A stretch of 50,589 nt of DNA from Thermoflexus hugenholtzii JAD2 (GCA_943325205.2 CALPOM020000006.1:1-50589), one strand, 5' to 3'; counted from the stretch's first letter, positions 30,821 to 41,226 are shown. The notes: generated by a model from the sequence alone, not told the origin. Program-made: numbers and translations.

Positions 30821-32020
30821 TTAGTTATTTGCAATTGCCAAAAGCCCAGCCTGTAAGTCGTTTTTTAAATCTGTAATATGTTCAAGCCCCACCGAAATAC
30901 GCACTAATCCTTCCACTAGACCAGCCTTTTCACGCTCGGCAACTGGTACTCTGCCATGTGTGGTTGTCGCTGGATGCGTAATTGTTGTTCTCGTATCACC
31001 TAAATTAGCGGTAATCGAACAAATCCTCGTTGCATCAATGACCTTCCAAGCGTTGGCACGGCCACCTTTGACAATAAATGAAACAATCGCTCCACCGGCT
31101 TTTTGTTGTTGCATTGCCAGAGCATGCTGAGGGTGTGACGTTAAGCCAGGATGCAAAACTCGCTCAACCATGTCTTGCTCTTCTAACCAAGCCGCTAAAA
31201 GTAATGCATTTGCACTTTGTTTTTCTACCCGTAAGGATAGAGTCTCAAGTCCTTTTAATAATACCCAAGCATTAAATGCAGAAAGTGTTGGACCAGTACT
31301 GCGATTGAAGGTAAAAACTTTGGAAATTAGCTCCTCAGAACCAAGTACTGCACCTCCCAAGACCCGACCTTGACCATCTAAAAATTTGGTAGCTGAATGA
31401 ATTACCGCATCAGCACCAAGACTAAAAGGTTTTTGGAGGACCGGCGTGCAAAAACAATTATCAACCACAAATAGCGCTTGCGCACTGCGTGCGATCTGGG
31501 CTATACCAGCAATATCCGCAATTTGCGTTAAAGGATTAGAGGGACTTTCAATATAAATTAATTTGGTGTTTGGTCGAATAGCTCTTCTAAAATCATCTAG
31601 ATCTACTAAATCTACATACGTGGTTTCAATTCCAAAACGAGACAAAATAGTACTAAACATTTGGATGGTTGCACCAAAGACTGCCCTAGAACAAACTAAG
31701 TGATCACCAGCCTTCAAGTGGGTCAAGGTCACTGCAAAGATAGCGGCCATCCCTGAGGCGGTTGCTATACAAGCAGGGGTTTCTTCCAGGGCTGCTAGCC
31801 GATCTTGAAACATTTTGACAGTTGGGTTAGTAAAGCGTGAGTAAATAAAACCTGTCTCAGCATGAGCAAATTTATCAGCCGCTTCTGCAGAATTAGCATA
31901 ACAAAAGCTCGAGGTTAAAAAAATGGCCTCGGCGTGTTCATTAAACTCTGATCGCATAGTGCCCGACCGAACTGCTAAAGTCTCAGGGTGAAGACCCTTG
32001 CCATCAAATGGTATCGACAT
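30821..32020 (-). CDS. metZ: O-succinylhomoserine sulfhydrylase
   Basis: PLP enzyme of the Cys/Met metabolism family that makes homocysteine directly from activated homoserine and sulfide. The PLP lysine is in VIHSATKFLDGQGR. ETLAVRSGTMRSEFNEHAEA is the N-terminal MetZ signature, and SPSNPLTQIADI and GDTRTTITHPATTTHGR are family motifs. 399 residues from the ATG at 32020, preceded by GAGAAAG; a TTG 15 bases earlier is less likely. It follows purF by about 85 bases, the common Burkholderiales order. Confidence 0.93.
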   Translation of the reverse strand: MSIPFDGKGLHPETLAVRSGTMRSEFNEHAEAIFLTSSFCYANSAEAADKFAHAETGFIYSRFTNPTVKMFQDRLAALEETPACIATASGMAAIFAVTLTHLKAGDHLVCSRAVFGATIQMFSTILSRFGIETTYVDLVDLDDFRRAIRPNTKLIYIESPSNPLTQIADIAGIAQIARSAQALFVVDNCFCTPVLQKPFSLGADAVIHSATKFLDGQGRVLGGAVLGSEELISKVFTFNRSTGPTLSAFNAWVLLKGLETLSLRVEKQSANALLLAAWLEEQDMVERVLHPGLTSHPQHALAMQQQKAGGAIVSFIVKGGRANAWKVIDATRICSITANLGDTRTTITHPATTTHGRVPVAEREKAGLVEGLVRISVGLEHITDLKNDLQAGLLAIANN

Positions 32021-32105
32021 CAGTATCTTTCTCAATCAAACGAATCATTATTTGTTTTAATACTATTACATCATTCGCGGTTAATTACTCGCAGTTACTT
32101 CTACT

Positions 32106-33650
32106 TCATGAATCACTATCTGTTAACTGCAAATGGAGTTGTGACCTAGAAAAATCTCCATAATCACTGGCCCTATCTTCTATATCCTCCGGACTTAAAC
32201 GAACTGCTTCTAAGGCATCTAGATAAGCAGTTGTAACTTTGCCAGCTAAATAAATACCATCAAAACAAGATGCTTCAAAATCACCAATCAACGGATTAAT
32301 ATCACGTACCGCCTGCTTTAAATCATCTAAGTCTTGATATATTAACTGATCAGAACCAATCAATTTATTGATTTCATCAACAGTCCGTCCATGAGCAACT
32401 AATTCTCCGCGAGTTGGCATATCAATACCATAGACGTTCGGAAAACACACCGGTGGTGCGGCTGACGCAAAAATCACCTTCCGCGCACCGGCACTCCTTG
32501 CCATCTGAACAATTTCAAATGAAGTTGTGCCGCGCACAATAGAATCATCCACAATCAAAACAGATTTATTTTCAAACTCGATCCGCATGGCATTTAATTT
32601 TTGACGAACTGATTTTTTTCGTACAGCCTGACCCGGCATGATGAATGTCCGACCAATATAGCGATTCTTAAAAAATCCCTCGCGATATTCGATACCTAAA
32701 TGCTTTGCAACCTGCATCGCCGCAGGCCTACTCGAGTCTGGAATAGGCATAACCACATCAATGTCACTAATGTCTGTTTGCGAACGAATTTTTTTAGCTA
32801 AATAGTCACCCATGCGCATCCGAACATCAAAAATGGAGATACCATCCATACATGAGTCAGGTCTTGCCATATACACATATTCAAACATACAAGGATTTAA
32901 CTGTGCATCAGCAACAATTTGCCGACTGGCAAAATTACCATCTAAGTCAACAAATATCGCTTCACCAGGGGCTACGTCTCGAACAAATTCATAGCCAATG
33001 CCCTCAATGGCGACCGACTCAGAAGTTACCATCCACTGTGATTTTCCTTGACCAACATCCATTCGACCGATACATAATGGCCGAATGCCGTTTGTATCCC
33101 GAAACGCTAATAAGCCATACCCAGCAATCATTGCTACAACTGCAAAGGAACCCTCTAGTCGCGCATAAACCTTTTCTAATGCATTAAAAGCGCTACTCGC
33201 ATCTAAGCCAATGCCTTCTGTAGAATGCTGAATTTCATCAGCTAAAACATTGAGCAAAACTTCGGTATCCGAACTAGTATTGATGTGCCTACGATCACGA
33301 TAAGACATCTCTTCACGTAAGGTTGCAGCATTTGTTAAGTTACCGTTATGTGCTAAAACAATACCAAAAGGTGCGTTAACATAAAAAGGTTGAGCTTGTT
33401 CTTCACTACTAGCCGATCCAGCAGTTGGATAACGCACTTGCCCAATCCCAGAATTCCCTTTTAAACCACGCATATTCCGCGTTCTAAATACATCTCGTAC
33501 TAGACCATTGGCTTTGTGCATATAAAAAGAATGTCCATTATGCGTGGCAATACCAGCAGCATCTTGGCCACGATGCTGGAGTAATAAAAGCGCGTCATAA
33601 ATCAACTGATTTACTGGGTCATTCGATACTACCCCAACAATTCCGCACAT
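32106..33650 (-). CDS. purF: Amidophosphoribosyltransferase
   Basis: First committed step of purine synthesis: makes phosphoribosylamine from PRPP and glutamine. The N-terminal nucleophile is Cys2 (MCGIVGVV), which becomes the first residue after Met removal. The glutaminase domain contains LQHRGQDAAGI and GQVRYPTAG. The phosphoribosyltransferase domain has the PRPP-binding VLIVDDSIVRGTTS (about residues 363-376) and MPIPDSSRPAAM. 514 residues. It sits directly after cvpA, a pairing also known from E. coli and Burkholderiales. Confidence 0.97.
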   Translation of the reverse strand: MCGIVGVVSNDPVNQLIYDALLLLQHRGQDAAGIATHNGHSFYMHKANGLVRDVFRTRNMRGLKGNSGIGQVRYPTAGSASSEEQAQPFYVNAPFGIVLAHNGNLTNAATLREEMSYRDRRHINTSSDTEVLLNVLADEIQHSTEGIGLDASSAFNALEKVYARLEGSFAVVAMIAGYGLLAFRDTNGIRPLCIGRMDVGQGKSQWMVTSESVAIEGIGYEFVRDVAPGEAIFVDLDGNFASRQIVADAQLNPCMFEYVYMARPDSCMDGISIFDVRMRMGDYLAKKIRSQTDISDIDVVMPIPDSSRPAAMQVAKHLGIEYREGFFKNRYIGRTFIMPGQAVRKKSVRQKLNAMRIEFENKSVLIVDDSIVRGTTSFEIVQMARSAGARKVIFASAAPPVCFPNVYGIDMPTRGELVAHGRTVDEINKLIGSDQLIYQDLDDLKQAVRDINPLIGDFEASCFDGIYLAGKVTTAYLDALEAVRLSPEDIEDRASDYGDFSRSQLHLQLTDSDS

Positions 33651-33665
33651 AAGATTTCTTTCGAT

Positions 33666-34199
33666 TTATTTTGCTAACTGACGAATATCTGTAGCTTGTA
33701 GCAAAGTTTGTGCCCAATTATCAGGTAACCAATGCCGAACTATACCTACCACTAACTCAACTGCAGGTCGGCACAAGGCGTCTTTCCATTCATTACTTTT
33801 GGGTAAATCAGTTACTGCTAGTAAGGTCGATAAAATGACCACAATCAAAGCCCCACGTAAGAATCCAAATCCAGAACCTAAAACTCTATCTAAAAAAGAT
33901 AAGCCCGCTCCAGACAATACCCGACTAATCAAGTTACCTAAAACTTTTCCAACGATCAAAACAACTACAAAAATAAGCCCAAAAGCAAGAACCATACGTC
34001 CTGTAGAGCCAATAGGGATTGCCCCTAACCAGGCTATTGCTATTTGACTAGAAAATTCATAAGCTAAATATGTGGCAACCACAAAACTAACAAGGGAAAG
34101 GAGTTCTTTGACTAAACCCCGAATAAGACCAAGGGTAGATGAAATAATTAGGATTGCAATCACAAAAAAATCAACCGTAGTAAACGCAAAGGTATTCAT
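33666..34199 (-). CDS. cvpA: CvpA family membrane protein
   Basis: Inner-membrane protein required in E. coli for colicin V production, with no settled biochemical role. Four hydrophobic helices are seen (about residues 8-25, 30-52, 64-88 and 107-126). AILIISSTLGLIRGLVKELLSL is the conserved CvpA start and GAGLSFLDRVLGSGFGFLRG is the second signature. 177 residues is normal. It lies between the SPOR-domain gene and purF in the usual order. Confidence 0.93.
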   Translation of the reverse strand: MNTFAFTTVDFFVIAILIISSTLGLIRGLVKELLSLVSFVVATYLAYEFSSQIAIAWLGAIPIGSTGRMVLAFGLIFVVVLIVGKVLGNLISRVLSGAGLSFLDRVLGSGFGFLRGALIVVILSTLLAVTDLPKSNEWKDALCRPAVELVVGIVRHWLPDNWAQTLLQATDIRQLAK

Positions 34200-34210
34200 T
34201 CAAATATCTA

Positions 34211-35176
34211 TTATTTTGTATCGACAATTTTAGGAGTTAAACCAAGTGCAACTAACTTTTTCTCTGCAATGAATACCTCATCTCGACTTTTATAGGGTCC
34301 CGAGCGTAACAAAAAGAGAGTTCCGCTATCACCATCTTTCTTTCGCTCAACTACGTAAGTCGTAATCTTTTGTTCATTCACTATTTCCTCTAATTTTTTT
34401 AAACGCTCACTAGTTGAAAAGGCGGCAATTTGAATATAAAGTTTTTCATTTTTAGAAGGCTCTATTTTTTCTGGTTGCCCTCCAATCTCCACCTTATTTT
34501 CAGTCTTACTAGCAATCAAAGAGTCAGAGGCAGATTTGTCAAACCGCAAATTATCACTTTTGCTCATCTCATTGCTTGAACGCTTGGGAACCTCAGCAAT
34601 GATTTCTTCACCAACATCAAGTTGCGGATTGGCATTTTTTAAGGGCACATTTTTCCCAAGATCTGCTTTATTGGCTGCAGATTTTGGAGGCGGTAACTCT
34701 ATTTCAGGAACCTCATTGGACCGCTGGATATTCGCTAACCATTGCCGCACATTTTTAAAAAATTCTTCAAAACTAGAGGCTGTTTCGACTGTACTATCCT
34801 TTTTGCTATCTACTTGTGCATTAGAGCTAGCACTTTTTTTCGAAGAACCCCCTATCTCAAGGCGAGATACTGGTGGCTTAGGAGTGGTCTCTGAACTGGT
34901 GGAATGCGTCACCGAATTAATTACTTGGATGACAACATCATTATTGAGTTTCTTCGACTCAGAATCGAATAATTTAGGTAAACCAATGACCGCAATGAGG
35001 AGTAACAAACTGGCTCCTAAAAGACGATGCCTAGATTTTTGAACTTCCCGATCTTCTAAAACCTCGGTGTCCTCTAAGGTATTACTGGCATTAGACCTCG
35101 CACGAAATGATGGTTCTTGGCGATGGGCCCGAGTATCTGGTTTATTTTTTTGAAAAAAAGTTGGCAATGAGATCAT
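34211..35176 (-). CDS. SPOR-domain membrane protein (DedD-like)
   Basis: Probable septal-ring protein that binds denuded peptidoglycan. After about 50 basic, polar residues there is a membrane helix (LLGASLLLLIAVIGLPKLF, about 52-70). A long low-complexity linker rich in Ser, Lys and Glu follows, then a C-terminal SPOR domain over roughly the last 75 residues (YIQIAAFSTSERLKKLEEIV then LLRSGPYKSRDEVFIAE). The linker is unusually Lys/Glu rich. Start chosen at the ATG 35176; a GTG at 35197 would add seven residues. Located between folC and cvpA, as dedD is in proteobacteria. Confidence 0.85.
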   Translation of the reverse strand: MISLPTFFQKNKPDTRAHRQEPSFRARSNASNTLEDTEVLEDREVQKSRHRLLGASLLLLIAVIGLPKLFDSESKKLNNDVVIQVINSVTHSTSSETTPKPPVSRLEIGGSSKKSASSNAQVDSKKDSTVETASSFEEFFKNVRQWLANIQRSNEVPEIELPPPKSAANKADLGKNVPLKNANPQLDVGEEIIAEVPKRSSNEMSKSDNLRFDKSASDSLIASKTENKVEIGGQPEKIEPSKNEKLYIQIAAFSTSERLKKLEEIVNEQKITTYVVERKKDGDSGTLFLLRSGPYKSRDEVFIAEKKLVALGLTPKIVDTK

Positions 35177-35249
35177 TATCTTGTTTTTGATGAGCACAAT
35201 GAATTCAAGCTAAAGGACAGGCGCAAATGTGTGATGTATTAAACCGCGT

Positions 35250-35283
35250 AAAAATGACATGAATCAACCAAGAAAAATGACAT
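35250..35283. repeat. Two direct copies of AAAAATGACAT
   Basis: 11-base copies at 35250-35260 and 35273-35283, 23 bases apart, in the 90-base spacer between folC and the SPOR-domain gene. The function is unknown. The spacing of about two helical turns would suit binding of a dimeric regulator, but chance cannot be excluded. Confidence 0.5.
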
Positions 35284-35287
35284 CCAA

Positions 35288-36601
35288 CTAGTGCTTCTGA
35301 GTCTGTAAATACAACAATACTCCAGAAACAGTGTAAAAGGACCCGAATACGACTATTCTATCATTTTGCCCAGCTCTCTCAAGGGTTTTTTGATAGGCTT
35401 GTGCCACATTGGAGAATGTCTCAAATCCAGAGTCAGCTGTCTTTTTTACTCCTAACTCTTGCAATGCCTGCACAATTTGATTTGCCCTAGCCGCTCTGGG
35501 TGTTGGTAAATCAACGCAATACCAATAATCCACTTGGCCTAGCATTGGCTTTAATACACCAAGCATATCTTTGTCAGCCATCATTCCAACCACCGCGTGC
35601 GTATAGGGGAAGTAACCCATCTTGGCAAGGCTTTGGGAAAGTGTGGCGCTAGCATGTGGATTGTGCGCCACGTCGAGAACGATATTGGGCTGACCTGGCA
35701 AAACCTGAAAACGCCCTGGTAAGTCAACCGAAGAAAACCCATTACGGATATCTTGTACGCCTACGGGTAAGATTTCTCGCAAACTAGTCAGAGCGGCTAA
35801 AACACCTGAAGCGTTAAGTAATTGATTGGCCCCCCTTAAAGCTGGGTAAGCTAAGCCACCAATTCTGCGCCCCCTTCCCGACCAAGCCCACTGTAAAGTA
35901 TCTCCCTGAAAGTTAAAATCCTTACCCTGTAACCAAAGGTCTGCGCCAATGTGATGGGCATAGTCCACCAAACTATCAGGCGGTTGTGGGTCACTACAAA
36001 TTGCGATTTTTCCAGATCGATAAATACCGGCTTTTTCATAGGCAATTTTTTCGCGCGTATCTCCTAAATAGGCTTGATGGTCTAGATCAATACTGGTGAT
36101 AATCGCACAATCCGCATCAATCATATTGATAGCATCTAAACGACCACCTAAACCAACCTCTAAAATCATGACATCGACTTCAGACTTACTAAATAAACTC
36201 AGGATAGCTAAGGTCGTAAATTCGAAATAAGTCAGACTAACTGGGCAAGCCATCGAACTGCGCGCCTTCTCCACAATTCGGAAGTGCTCAAGTAAATCAT
36301 CATCTGTTACTTCTTGCCCATTGATTCGAGCTCGCTCATTAAAACGTATTAAATGGGGTGAGGTATGGCACGCGACACGATAGCCAGCACTCAGCAATAT
36401 GGCTTCTAAAAAAGCACAAGTTGATCCTTTACCATTCGTGCCACCAACACTAATTACCGGACAATCAAGGGATAATTGCAGCGCCTCTTTAGCCTGTAAA
36501 ACCCGACCTAGGCCCATATCAATGCCCACGGGGTGGGCTGATTCTAAAAAATTCAACCAACTCGTTAAATCAGGAAAATAATGTGGTTCTTTTGCTAACA
36601 C
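35288..36601 (-). CDS. folC: Folylpolyglutamate synthase / dihydrofolate synthase
   Basis: Mur-ligase-like ATPase that adds glutamate to dihydropteroate and folates. The P-loop is VISVGGTNGKGSTCAFLE. Also present are YFEFTTLAILSLF, LEVGLGGRLDAINMID and DIDLDHQAYLGDTREKIAYEK-like text (SIDLDHQAYLGDTREKIAYE). VLDVAHNPHA lies in the C-terminal domain. 437 residues is normal. Starts with GTG at 36601, with AGG five bases upstream. It follows accD by 23 bases; the accD-folC-dedD-cvpA order is shared with E. coli. Confidence 0.96.
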   Translation of the reverse strand: MLAKEPHYFPDLTSWLNFLESAHPVGIDMGLGRVLQAKEALQLSLDCPVISVGGTNGKGSTCAFLEAILLSAGYRVACHTSPHLIRFNERARINGQEVTDDDLLEHFRIVEKARSSMACPVSLTYFEFTTLAILSLFSKSEVDVMILEVGLGGRLDAINMIDADCAIITSIDLDHQAYLGDTREKIAYEKAGIYRSGKIAICSDPQPPDSLVDYAHHIGADLWLQGKDFNFQGDTLQWAWSGRGRRIGGLAYPALRGANQLLNASGVLAALTSLREILPVGVQDIRNGFSSVDLPGRFQVLPGQPNIVLDVAHNPHASATLSQSLAKMGYFPYTHAVVGMMADKDMLGVLKPMLGQVDYWYCVDLPTPRAARANQIVQALQELGVKKTADSGFETFSNVAQAYQKTLERAGQNDRIVVFGSFYTVSGVLLYLQTQKH

Positions 36602-36624
36602 ATGGACCTAAAGGACAACAAAAA

Positions 36625-37497
36625 CTAAGAAATCGATTCAATGGGCTGCTTCAAAAGTAATGCTAATAGACTAGCCAACTCTGTCCGTAACTGCCGACGG
36701 TCAACAATCATATCAATCCCACCTTTTTGCAATAAGAACTCCGAACGCTGAAAGCCCTCAGGAAGCTTTTCACGCACAGTCTGCTCGATCACGCGCGGTC
36801 CAGCAAATCCAATTAATGCCCGAGGCTCAGCTATTACAACATCACCCATAAAAGCAAAACTCGCTGAAATACCTCCCATCGTGGGATCAGTTAAAACACT
36901 AATGTAGGGTAGCCGTGCTTTAGAAAGAAGCGTTAACATCGCATTGGTCTTACCCATCTGTAATAAAGACAACAAACTCTCCTGCATGCGAGCCCCGCCA
37001 GTAGCAGCAATACATATAAAAGGTACCTTTTGGTCAATTGCCATTTGCGCGCCACGGACAAAACGCTCACCAACTACAGATCCCATCGAACCACCCATGA
37101 ATTCAAATTCAAAACAAGCAATTACCACAGGAATATTCTGAATGGAACCCCCCATCACGACCATCGCATCCGTCTCACCACTTTGATCCATGGCATCTTT
37201 TAAACGATCAGGATATTTTTTGGTATCTTTAAATTTCAAAGAATCCACTGGTAAAACTTCTTGACCAATTTCATACCTGCCTCCTTGGTCTAAGAGGTGC
37301 TCTAGACGGACACGCGCCCGAATACGCATGTGGTGATTGCATTTTGGACATACAAATAAATTAGCTTCGACGTCAGTTCGGTATAAAACTGATTCACAGG
37401 CAACGCATTTAACCCATAATCCTTCAGGCACTGACTTACGTTGCGTTGGATCTGAGGGTTGTATTTGCGGAGGAAGTAATTTATCAATCCAACTCAT
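36625..37497 (-). CDS. accD: Acetyl-CoA carboxylase carboxyltransferase subunit beta
   Basis: With AccA transfers the carboxyl group from biotin to acetyl-CoA, the first step of fatty acid synthesis. The N-terminal zinc ribbon has Cys31, 34, 50 and 53 (CVACE...CPKC). The carboxyltransferase core has [25 protein letters not shown] and [14 protein letters not shown]. 290 residues is normal. It is separated from trpA by 102 bases carrying inverted repeats, which may form a leader or terminator structure. Confidence 0.97.
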   Translation of the reverse strand: MSWIDKLLPPQIQPSDPTQRKSVPEGLWVKCVACESVLYRTDVEANLFVCPKCNHHMRIRARVRLEHLLDQGGRYEIGQEVLPVDSLKFKDTKKYPDRLKDAMDQSGETDAMVVMGGSIQNIPVVIACFEFEFMGGSMGSVVGERFVRGAQMAIDQKVPFICIAATGGARMQESLLSLLQMGKTNAMLTLLSKARLPYISVLTDPTMGGISASFAFMGDVVIAEPRALIGFAGPRVIEQTVREKLPEGFQRSEFLLQKGGIDMIVDRRQLRTELASLLALLLKQPIESIS

Positions 37498-37524
37498 TTA
37501 TTTACTTTCATCAGTTTTTAGTTC

Positions 37525-37590
37525 AGCGGCTAAACTGCGTTTCATCATAGAGTTTTAAACTCCAGACAACATTTTTAGAACCGAGCCGCT
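37525..37590 (-). promoter_or_regulatory. Inverted repeats between trpA and accD
   Basis: AGCGGCT (37525-37531) and AGCCGCT (37584-37590) are exact reverse complements. Between them lies the near-perfect palindrome GAGTTTTAAACTC (37550-37562). A nested hairpin is possible in the transcript upstream of accD. There is no T-run, so it is not an ordinary terminator. Its role is unknown. Confidence 0.4.
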
Positions 37591-37599
37591 TGTTTTACA

Positions 37600-38406
37600 T
37601 CATTCAATATTCTCATCTAAAGCCTGCCGAATACCAAGCACAAATTCTTTGAGAGATTGTAACCCCGATTCAGCCGTTGAGTCCTCTAAAAGTTGGACTA
37701 AACGGCTGCCAATCACCACCGCATCGGCAGTCTGACTGATCGTTTTTGCGGACTGCGCGTCTCGAATACCAAAACCCACCGCAATCGGAATACTAGTCAC
37801 AGCTCTGATTTGAGAGATTAAAGATGCAACATGACCAGCATTAATATTTGCAGCACCAGTTACACCCTTCAGTGAAACATAGTAAATGTAGCCACTCGCC
37901 ACCTTGGCAACTTGAGCAATGCGCTGCGCAGTTGAGGTCGGTGCTAATAAAAAAATGGGATCAATGCCCTGTCCTAGTAGTTTTTGTGAAAATTCCACGC
38001 ATTCCTCGGGGGGATAATCCACGACTAAAACACCATCCACCCCAACCTTTTTGGCGGACTGGGTAAATTGATCTATACCCATTCGTTCAATGGGATTAGC
38101 ATAGCCCATCAAAACAAGTGGCGTTTGCTGATCTTGCTTGCGAAACTGCGCAACCATTTGCAAACACTGGGCCAAATTAACTCCCTTGGCTAAGGCCCGC
38201 TCCGAGGCACGTTGAATCACGGGGCCGTCTGCCATAGGGTCAGAGAATGGTACCCCTAGCTCAATCACATTCGCCCCTGCCTCTACTAAGCCATGCATGC
38301 GAGCTACAGTTTGATTCACATCTGGATCTCCAGCAGTAATAAAAGGAATTAATCCCTTTTTACCCGTTTGCTTTAACTCCTGAAATACCCGCTGAATTCG
38401 AGACAT
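37600..38406 (-). CDS. trpA: Tryptophan synthase alpha subunit
   Basis: Cleaves indole-3-glycerol phosphate to indole and glyceraldehyde-3-phosphate; indole is channelled to TrpB. TIM barrel with catalytic Glu49 ([11 protein letters not shown]) and Asp60 (MADGP). GVTGA and [10 protein letters not shown] are phosphate-binding loops. 268 residues. The ATG overlaps the trpB stop by one base (TAATG), giving tight coupling and equal subunit amounts. Confidence 0.97.
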   Translation of the reverse strand: MSRIQRVFQELKQTGKKGLIPFITAGDPDVNQTVARMHGLVEAGANVIELGVPFSDPMADGPVIQRASERALAKGVNLAQCLQMVAQFRKQDQQTPLVLMGYANPIERMGIDQFTQSAKKVGVDGVLVVDYPPEECVEFSQKLLGQGIDPIFLLAPTSTAQRIAQVAKVASGYIYYVSLKGVTGAANINAGHVASLISQIRAVTSIPIAVGFGIRDAQSAKTISQTADAVVIGSRLVQLLEDSTAESGLQSLKEFVLGIRQALDENIE

Positions 38407-39623
38407 TATGAGACCTTATTCGTAAATGGGGCCAAGGGAACCTTGGTATGCTGCGCAACTGTATGCATGTCTTTATCACCACGACCAGACAAGTTGACTA
38501 ATATCGTCTTGTCTTTAGGTAAGTCCTTCGCTAATTGACAGGCATATGCAATGGCGTGACTCGTTTCTAGCGCAGGAATAATCCCCTCAATGCGACAGCA
38601 ATCATGAAAAGCAGCTAAAGCATCGTCATCTGTCACGGCTGTATAGGTTGCCCGCTTGATATCTTTTAACCAAGCATGCTCAGGCCCTACGCCAGGATAG
38701 TCAAGACCAGCAGAAATAGAGTGCGTCTCAATGATCTGACCATTCGCATCCTGAATTAAATAAGTCCGATTACCATGCAACACGCCCGGTGTTCCCGCAC
38801 ATAAAGCAGCCGCGTGCCTGCCAGTTGTAAGGCCATCACCAGCTGCTTCAACACCAATTAACTGTACATCCGGATAGTTGATGTAGGGATAAAAAATTCC
38901 CATAGCGTTAGAACCACCCCCTACACAAGCCATCACATAATCAGGTTGTCGCCCAGTCATTTCAGGCATTTGCGTTATACACTCTATGCCAATCACACTC
39001 TGAAAATCGCGCACCATCGCAGGATATGGATGTGGGCCAGCAACCGTACCAATAATATAAAAAGTGTTCTCAACATTGGTTACCCAATCGCGCATCGCTT
39101 CATTAAGCGCGTCTTTGAGCGTCTTGGAGCCCGACTCAACCGGTACCACTGTGGCGCCGAGTAACTTCATCCGATAGATATTTTGAGCTTGACGCTCAAC
39201 ATCTACACTACCCATATAAATGATGCACTCTAATCCAAAACGAGCACAGATAGTCGCAGTAGCTACCCCATGCTGGCCAGCCCCAGTCTCTGCAATGACT
39301 CTTGGCTTACCCATGCGCTTAGCGAGCAAAGCTTGCCCAATCACATTATTAATTTTGTGAGCACCCGTGTGATTTAAGTCCTCACGCTTGAAATAAATTT
39401 GCGCTCCACCAATCTGTTCACTCCATCTACGGGCATGGTAAATCGGACTAGGCCGACCTACGAAATGTTTGAGTTCACTATGAAACTCAGCCACAAACTG
39501 CGGATCGTGCTGGTATTTAGCATAAATATCTTTCAACTCTTCTAGTGCAAACATCAGAGTTTCAGATACAAATACTCCACCATATGGACCAAAATGACCG
39601 CGCTGATCTGGAAAGTCGTACAT
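38406..39623 (-). CDS. trpB: Tryptophan synthase beta subunit
   Basis: PLP enzyme that joins indole and serine to tryptophan. The PLP Lys90 is in [19 protein letters not shown] is the ammonium/substrate loop, and [10 protein letters not shown] binds the PLP phosphate. [12 protein letters not shown] is near the C-terminus. 405 residues is normal. It lies between trpF and trpA; the other trp genes (trpE, D, C) are not in this window, the split layout known in beta- and gammaproteobacteria. Confidence 0.98.
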   Translation of the reverse strand: MYDFPDQRGHFGPYGGVFVSETLMFALEELKDIYAKYQHDPQFVAEFHSELKHFVGRPSPIYHARRWSEQIGGAQIYFKREDLNHTGAHKINNVIGQALLAKRMGKPRVIAETGAGQHGVATATICARFGLECIIYMGSVDVERQAQNIYRMKLLGATVVPVESGSKTLKDALNEAMRDWVTNVENTFYIIGTVAGPHPYPAMVRDFQSVIGIECITQMPEMTGRQPDYVMACVGGGSNAMGIFYPYINYPDVQLIGVEAAGDGLTTGRHAAALCAGTPGVLHGNRTYLIQDANGQIIETHSISAGLDYPGVGPEHAWLKDIKRATYTAVTDDDALAAFHDCCRIEGIIPALETSHAIAYACQLAKDLPKDKTILVNLSGRGDKDMHTVAQHTKVPLAPFTNKVS

Positions 39624-39647
39624 ACATTTACCTTTAAATTAGTATTG

Positions 39648-40322
39648 CTAATGCTTATTTAGTTGATCAAAGAGCCGAACTTGCGCTACAAATGCCTTCA
39701 TTAAATGGGGGTCTTTAAGACCCTTTTCGACTTCGACACCACTTGAGATATCCACCGCTAGTGGATGGAAATAGGCGATTGCATCACCAACATTCTTGAC
39801 GTTCAAGCCACCACTTAAAACGACCCGATGCGCGTTTTCTTTGACCCATAATGAATCTATCATATCCCAATTAAAAGTTTGACCACCGCCACCATAGCCC
39901 TCTATCACTGCATCTAATAACCAAGCATTGGCATCCCTATATTGTAGGCAAAATTCATCTAGTTGGAATTTTTCATCAATTCTTGCCGCTTTCATCCAAG
40001 GCATACCCTGCGCGATATCCTGGCAACGCTGGGCAGTTTCATCACCGTGAAATTGCCAAATATCAACTCGGCAATGCTTTTTAATCTCCAATATCTCCTG
40101 ATCCGAGGCGTTCACAACTAAAGCAACGCTATCTAGGTCGTGCGGGTACTGATTAGATAGTATCCCCGCCTGTACTGGGGAAATATAACGACTACTTGGC
40201 TGGTAAAACACGAGGCCAATCGCATCGATCGCTAATTGCTGGGCTAAGTCTACCTGCTCAGGCTTAGTTAACCCACAAATCTTAATCCGTGTTCGCCCAG
40301 GAATCTGGTCAAATAAAGCCAT
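39648..40322 (-). CDS. trpF: Phosphoribosylanthranilate isomerase
   Basis: Isomerises PRA to CdRP in tryptophan synthesis. TIM barrel with catalytic Cys16 in RIKICGLTK, then IGLVFYQPSSRYIS, QFHGDE and the phosphate-binding VVLSGGLNVKNV, followed by VDISSGVEVEKGLKD. 224 residues. It is a stand-alone trpF, not fused to trpC. The ATG overlaps the truA stop by one base (TAATG), so it is coupled to truA, as in related genomes. Confidence 0.97.
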   Translation of the reverse strand: MALFDQIPGRTRIKICGLTKPEQVDLAQQLAIDAIGLVFYQPSSRYISPVQAGILSNQYPHDLDSVALVVNASDQEILEIKKHCRVDIWQFHGDETAQRCQDIAQGMPWMKAARIDEKFQLDEFCLQYRDANAWLLDAVIEGYGGGGQTFNWDMIDSLWVKENAHRVVLSGGLNVKNVGDAIAYFHPLAVDISSGVEVEKGLKDPHLMKAFVAQVRLFDQLNKH

Positions 40323-41206
40323 TAATTAACCACCTTTGATGAAGAAAATGACCCACTCATTGATAAAAAGGATTTTAAAAGACTACCCGGAATAACGCCA
40401 TGCTCTAAAAATGGCTCTGGTATTTGAAAGGAATCAGGGTAAGCAACCCTTGCTAGATATAAACCATCTGCCGAAAATGTGGGCGGAGCTAAAGCCCGAC
40501 TTCGGCCTTCTAGTAAAGATTTAACCCAAATAGGATCCGCTTTTTTTTGGCCAATATGCAATAAAGTACCAATTAAATTACGAACCATGTGGTGTAAAAA
40601 AGCATTCGCTCGAATAAAAAAATAGATCTTTGGAAAGTGATTCACGATCTCAATTTGATAAATCGTTTTCATGGGCGTTTTACTCTGACACTGTGCTGAG
40701 CGAAAACAAGTAAAGTCATGTTCGCCGATTAAATATGTCGCGGCCTCTTGCATCGCCTCGATTCTCAATAAATCCCCAGGGGGCATCATCAAATATCCTA
40801 CCTTTTGATCTAATAAGGGAACTCGAACCGGCGAACATAGTAAGCAATATGCATACGCGCGCTCAAAAGCTGAAAAACGGGCATCAAAATCAGCGCCAAC
40901 ATCTTTCGCCCAAGTGACTACTACGCTTCGGGGTAAAAAATTATTAATCCCTCGAACCCAAGACCACATGGGCCTAGTTGTACTCGTCTCAAAATGAACG
41001 ACTTGACCCAAAGCGTGCACTCCAGTATCTGTTCGACCAGCTGTAATAATGCGGATAATCGGCGCTAAAGGGTCTCCGATAAAATCCCAGATAGCTTTTT
41101 GAACGCAATCCTGGACAGTCGATTGATCTGGTTGAGTTTGCCAGCCAAAAAAATGAGCCCCATCATACTGTAATCCGAGGGCAATTTTTTGTTTTGGGAC
41201 TGTCAT
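40322..41206 (-). CDS. truA: tRNA pseudouridine(38-40) synthase
   Basis: Makes pseudouridine in the anticodon arm (positions 38-40) of many tRNAs. Catalytic Asp60 is in AGRTDTGVHALGQVVHF. LGLQYDGAHFFGWQ (10-23) is the N-terminal signature, and FIRANAFLHHMVRNLIGTLL is the conserved C-terminal helix. 294 residues, with about 20 extra Ser-rich residues at the C-terminus. Start ATG at 41206 with GAGG close upstream. Located between fimV and trpF in the usual Burkholderiales order. Confidence 0.97.
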   Translation of the reverse strand: MTVPKQKIALGLQYDGAHFFGWQTQPDQSTVQDCVQKAIWDFIGDPLAPIIRIITAGRTDTGVHALGQVVHFETSTTRPMWSWVRGINNFLPRSVVVTWAKDVGADFDARFSAFERAYAYCLLCSPVRVPLLDQKVGYLMMPPGDLLRIEAMQEAATYLIGEHDFTCFRSAQCQSKTPMKTIYQIEIVNHFPKIYFFIRANAFLHHMVRNLIGTLLHIGQKKADPIWVKSLLEGRSRALAPPTFSADGLYLARVAYPDSFQIPEPFLEHGVIPGSLLKSFLSMSGSFSSSKVVN

Positions 41207-41226
41207 ATTCCTCTAACTAATGATCG

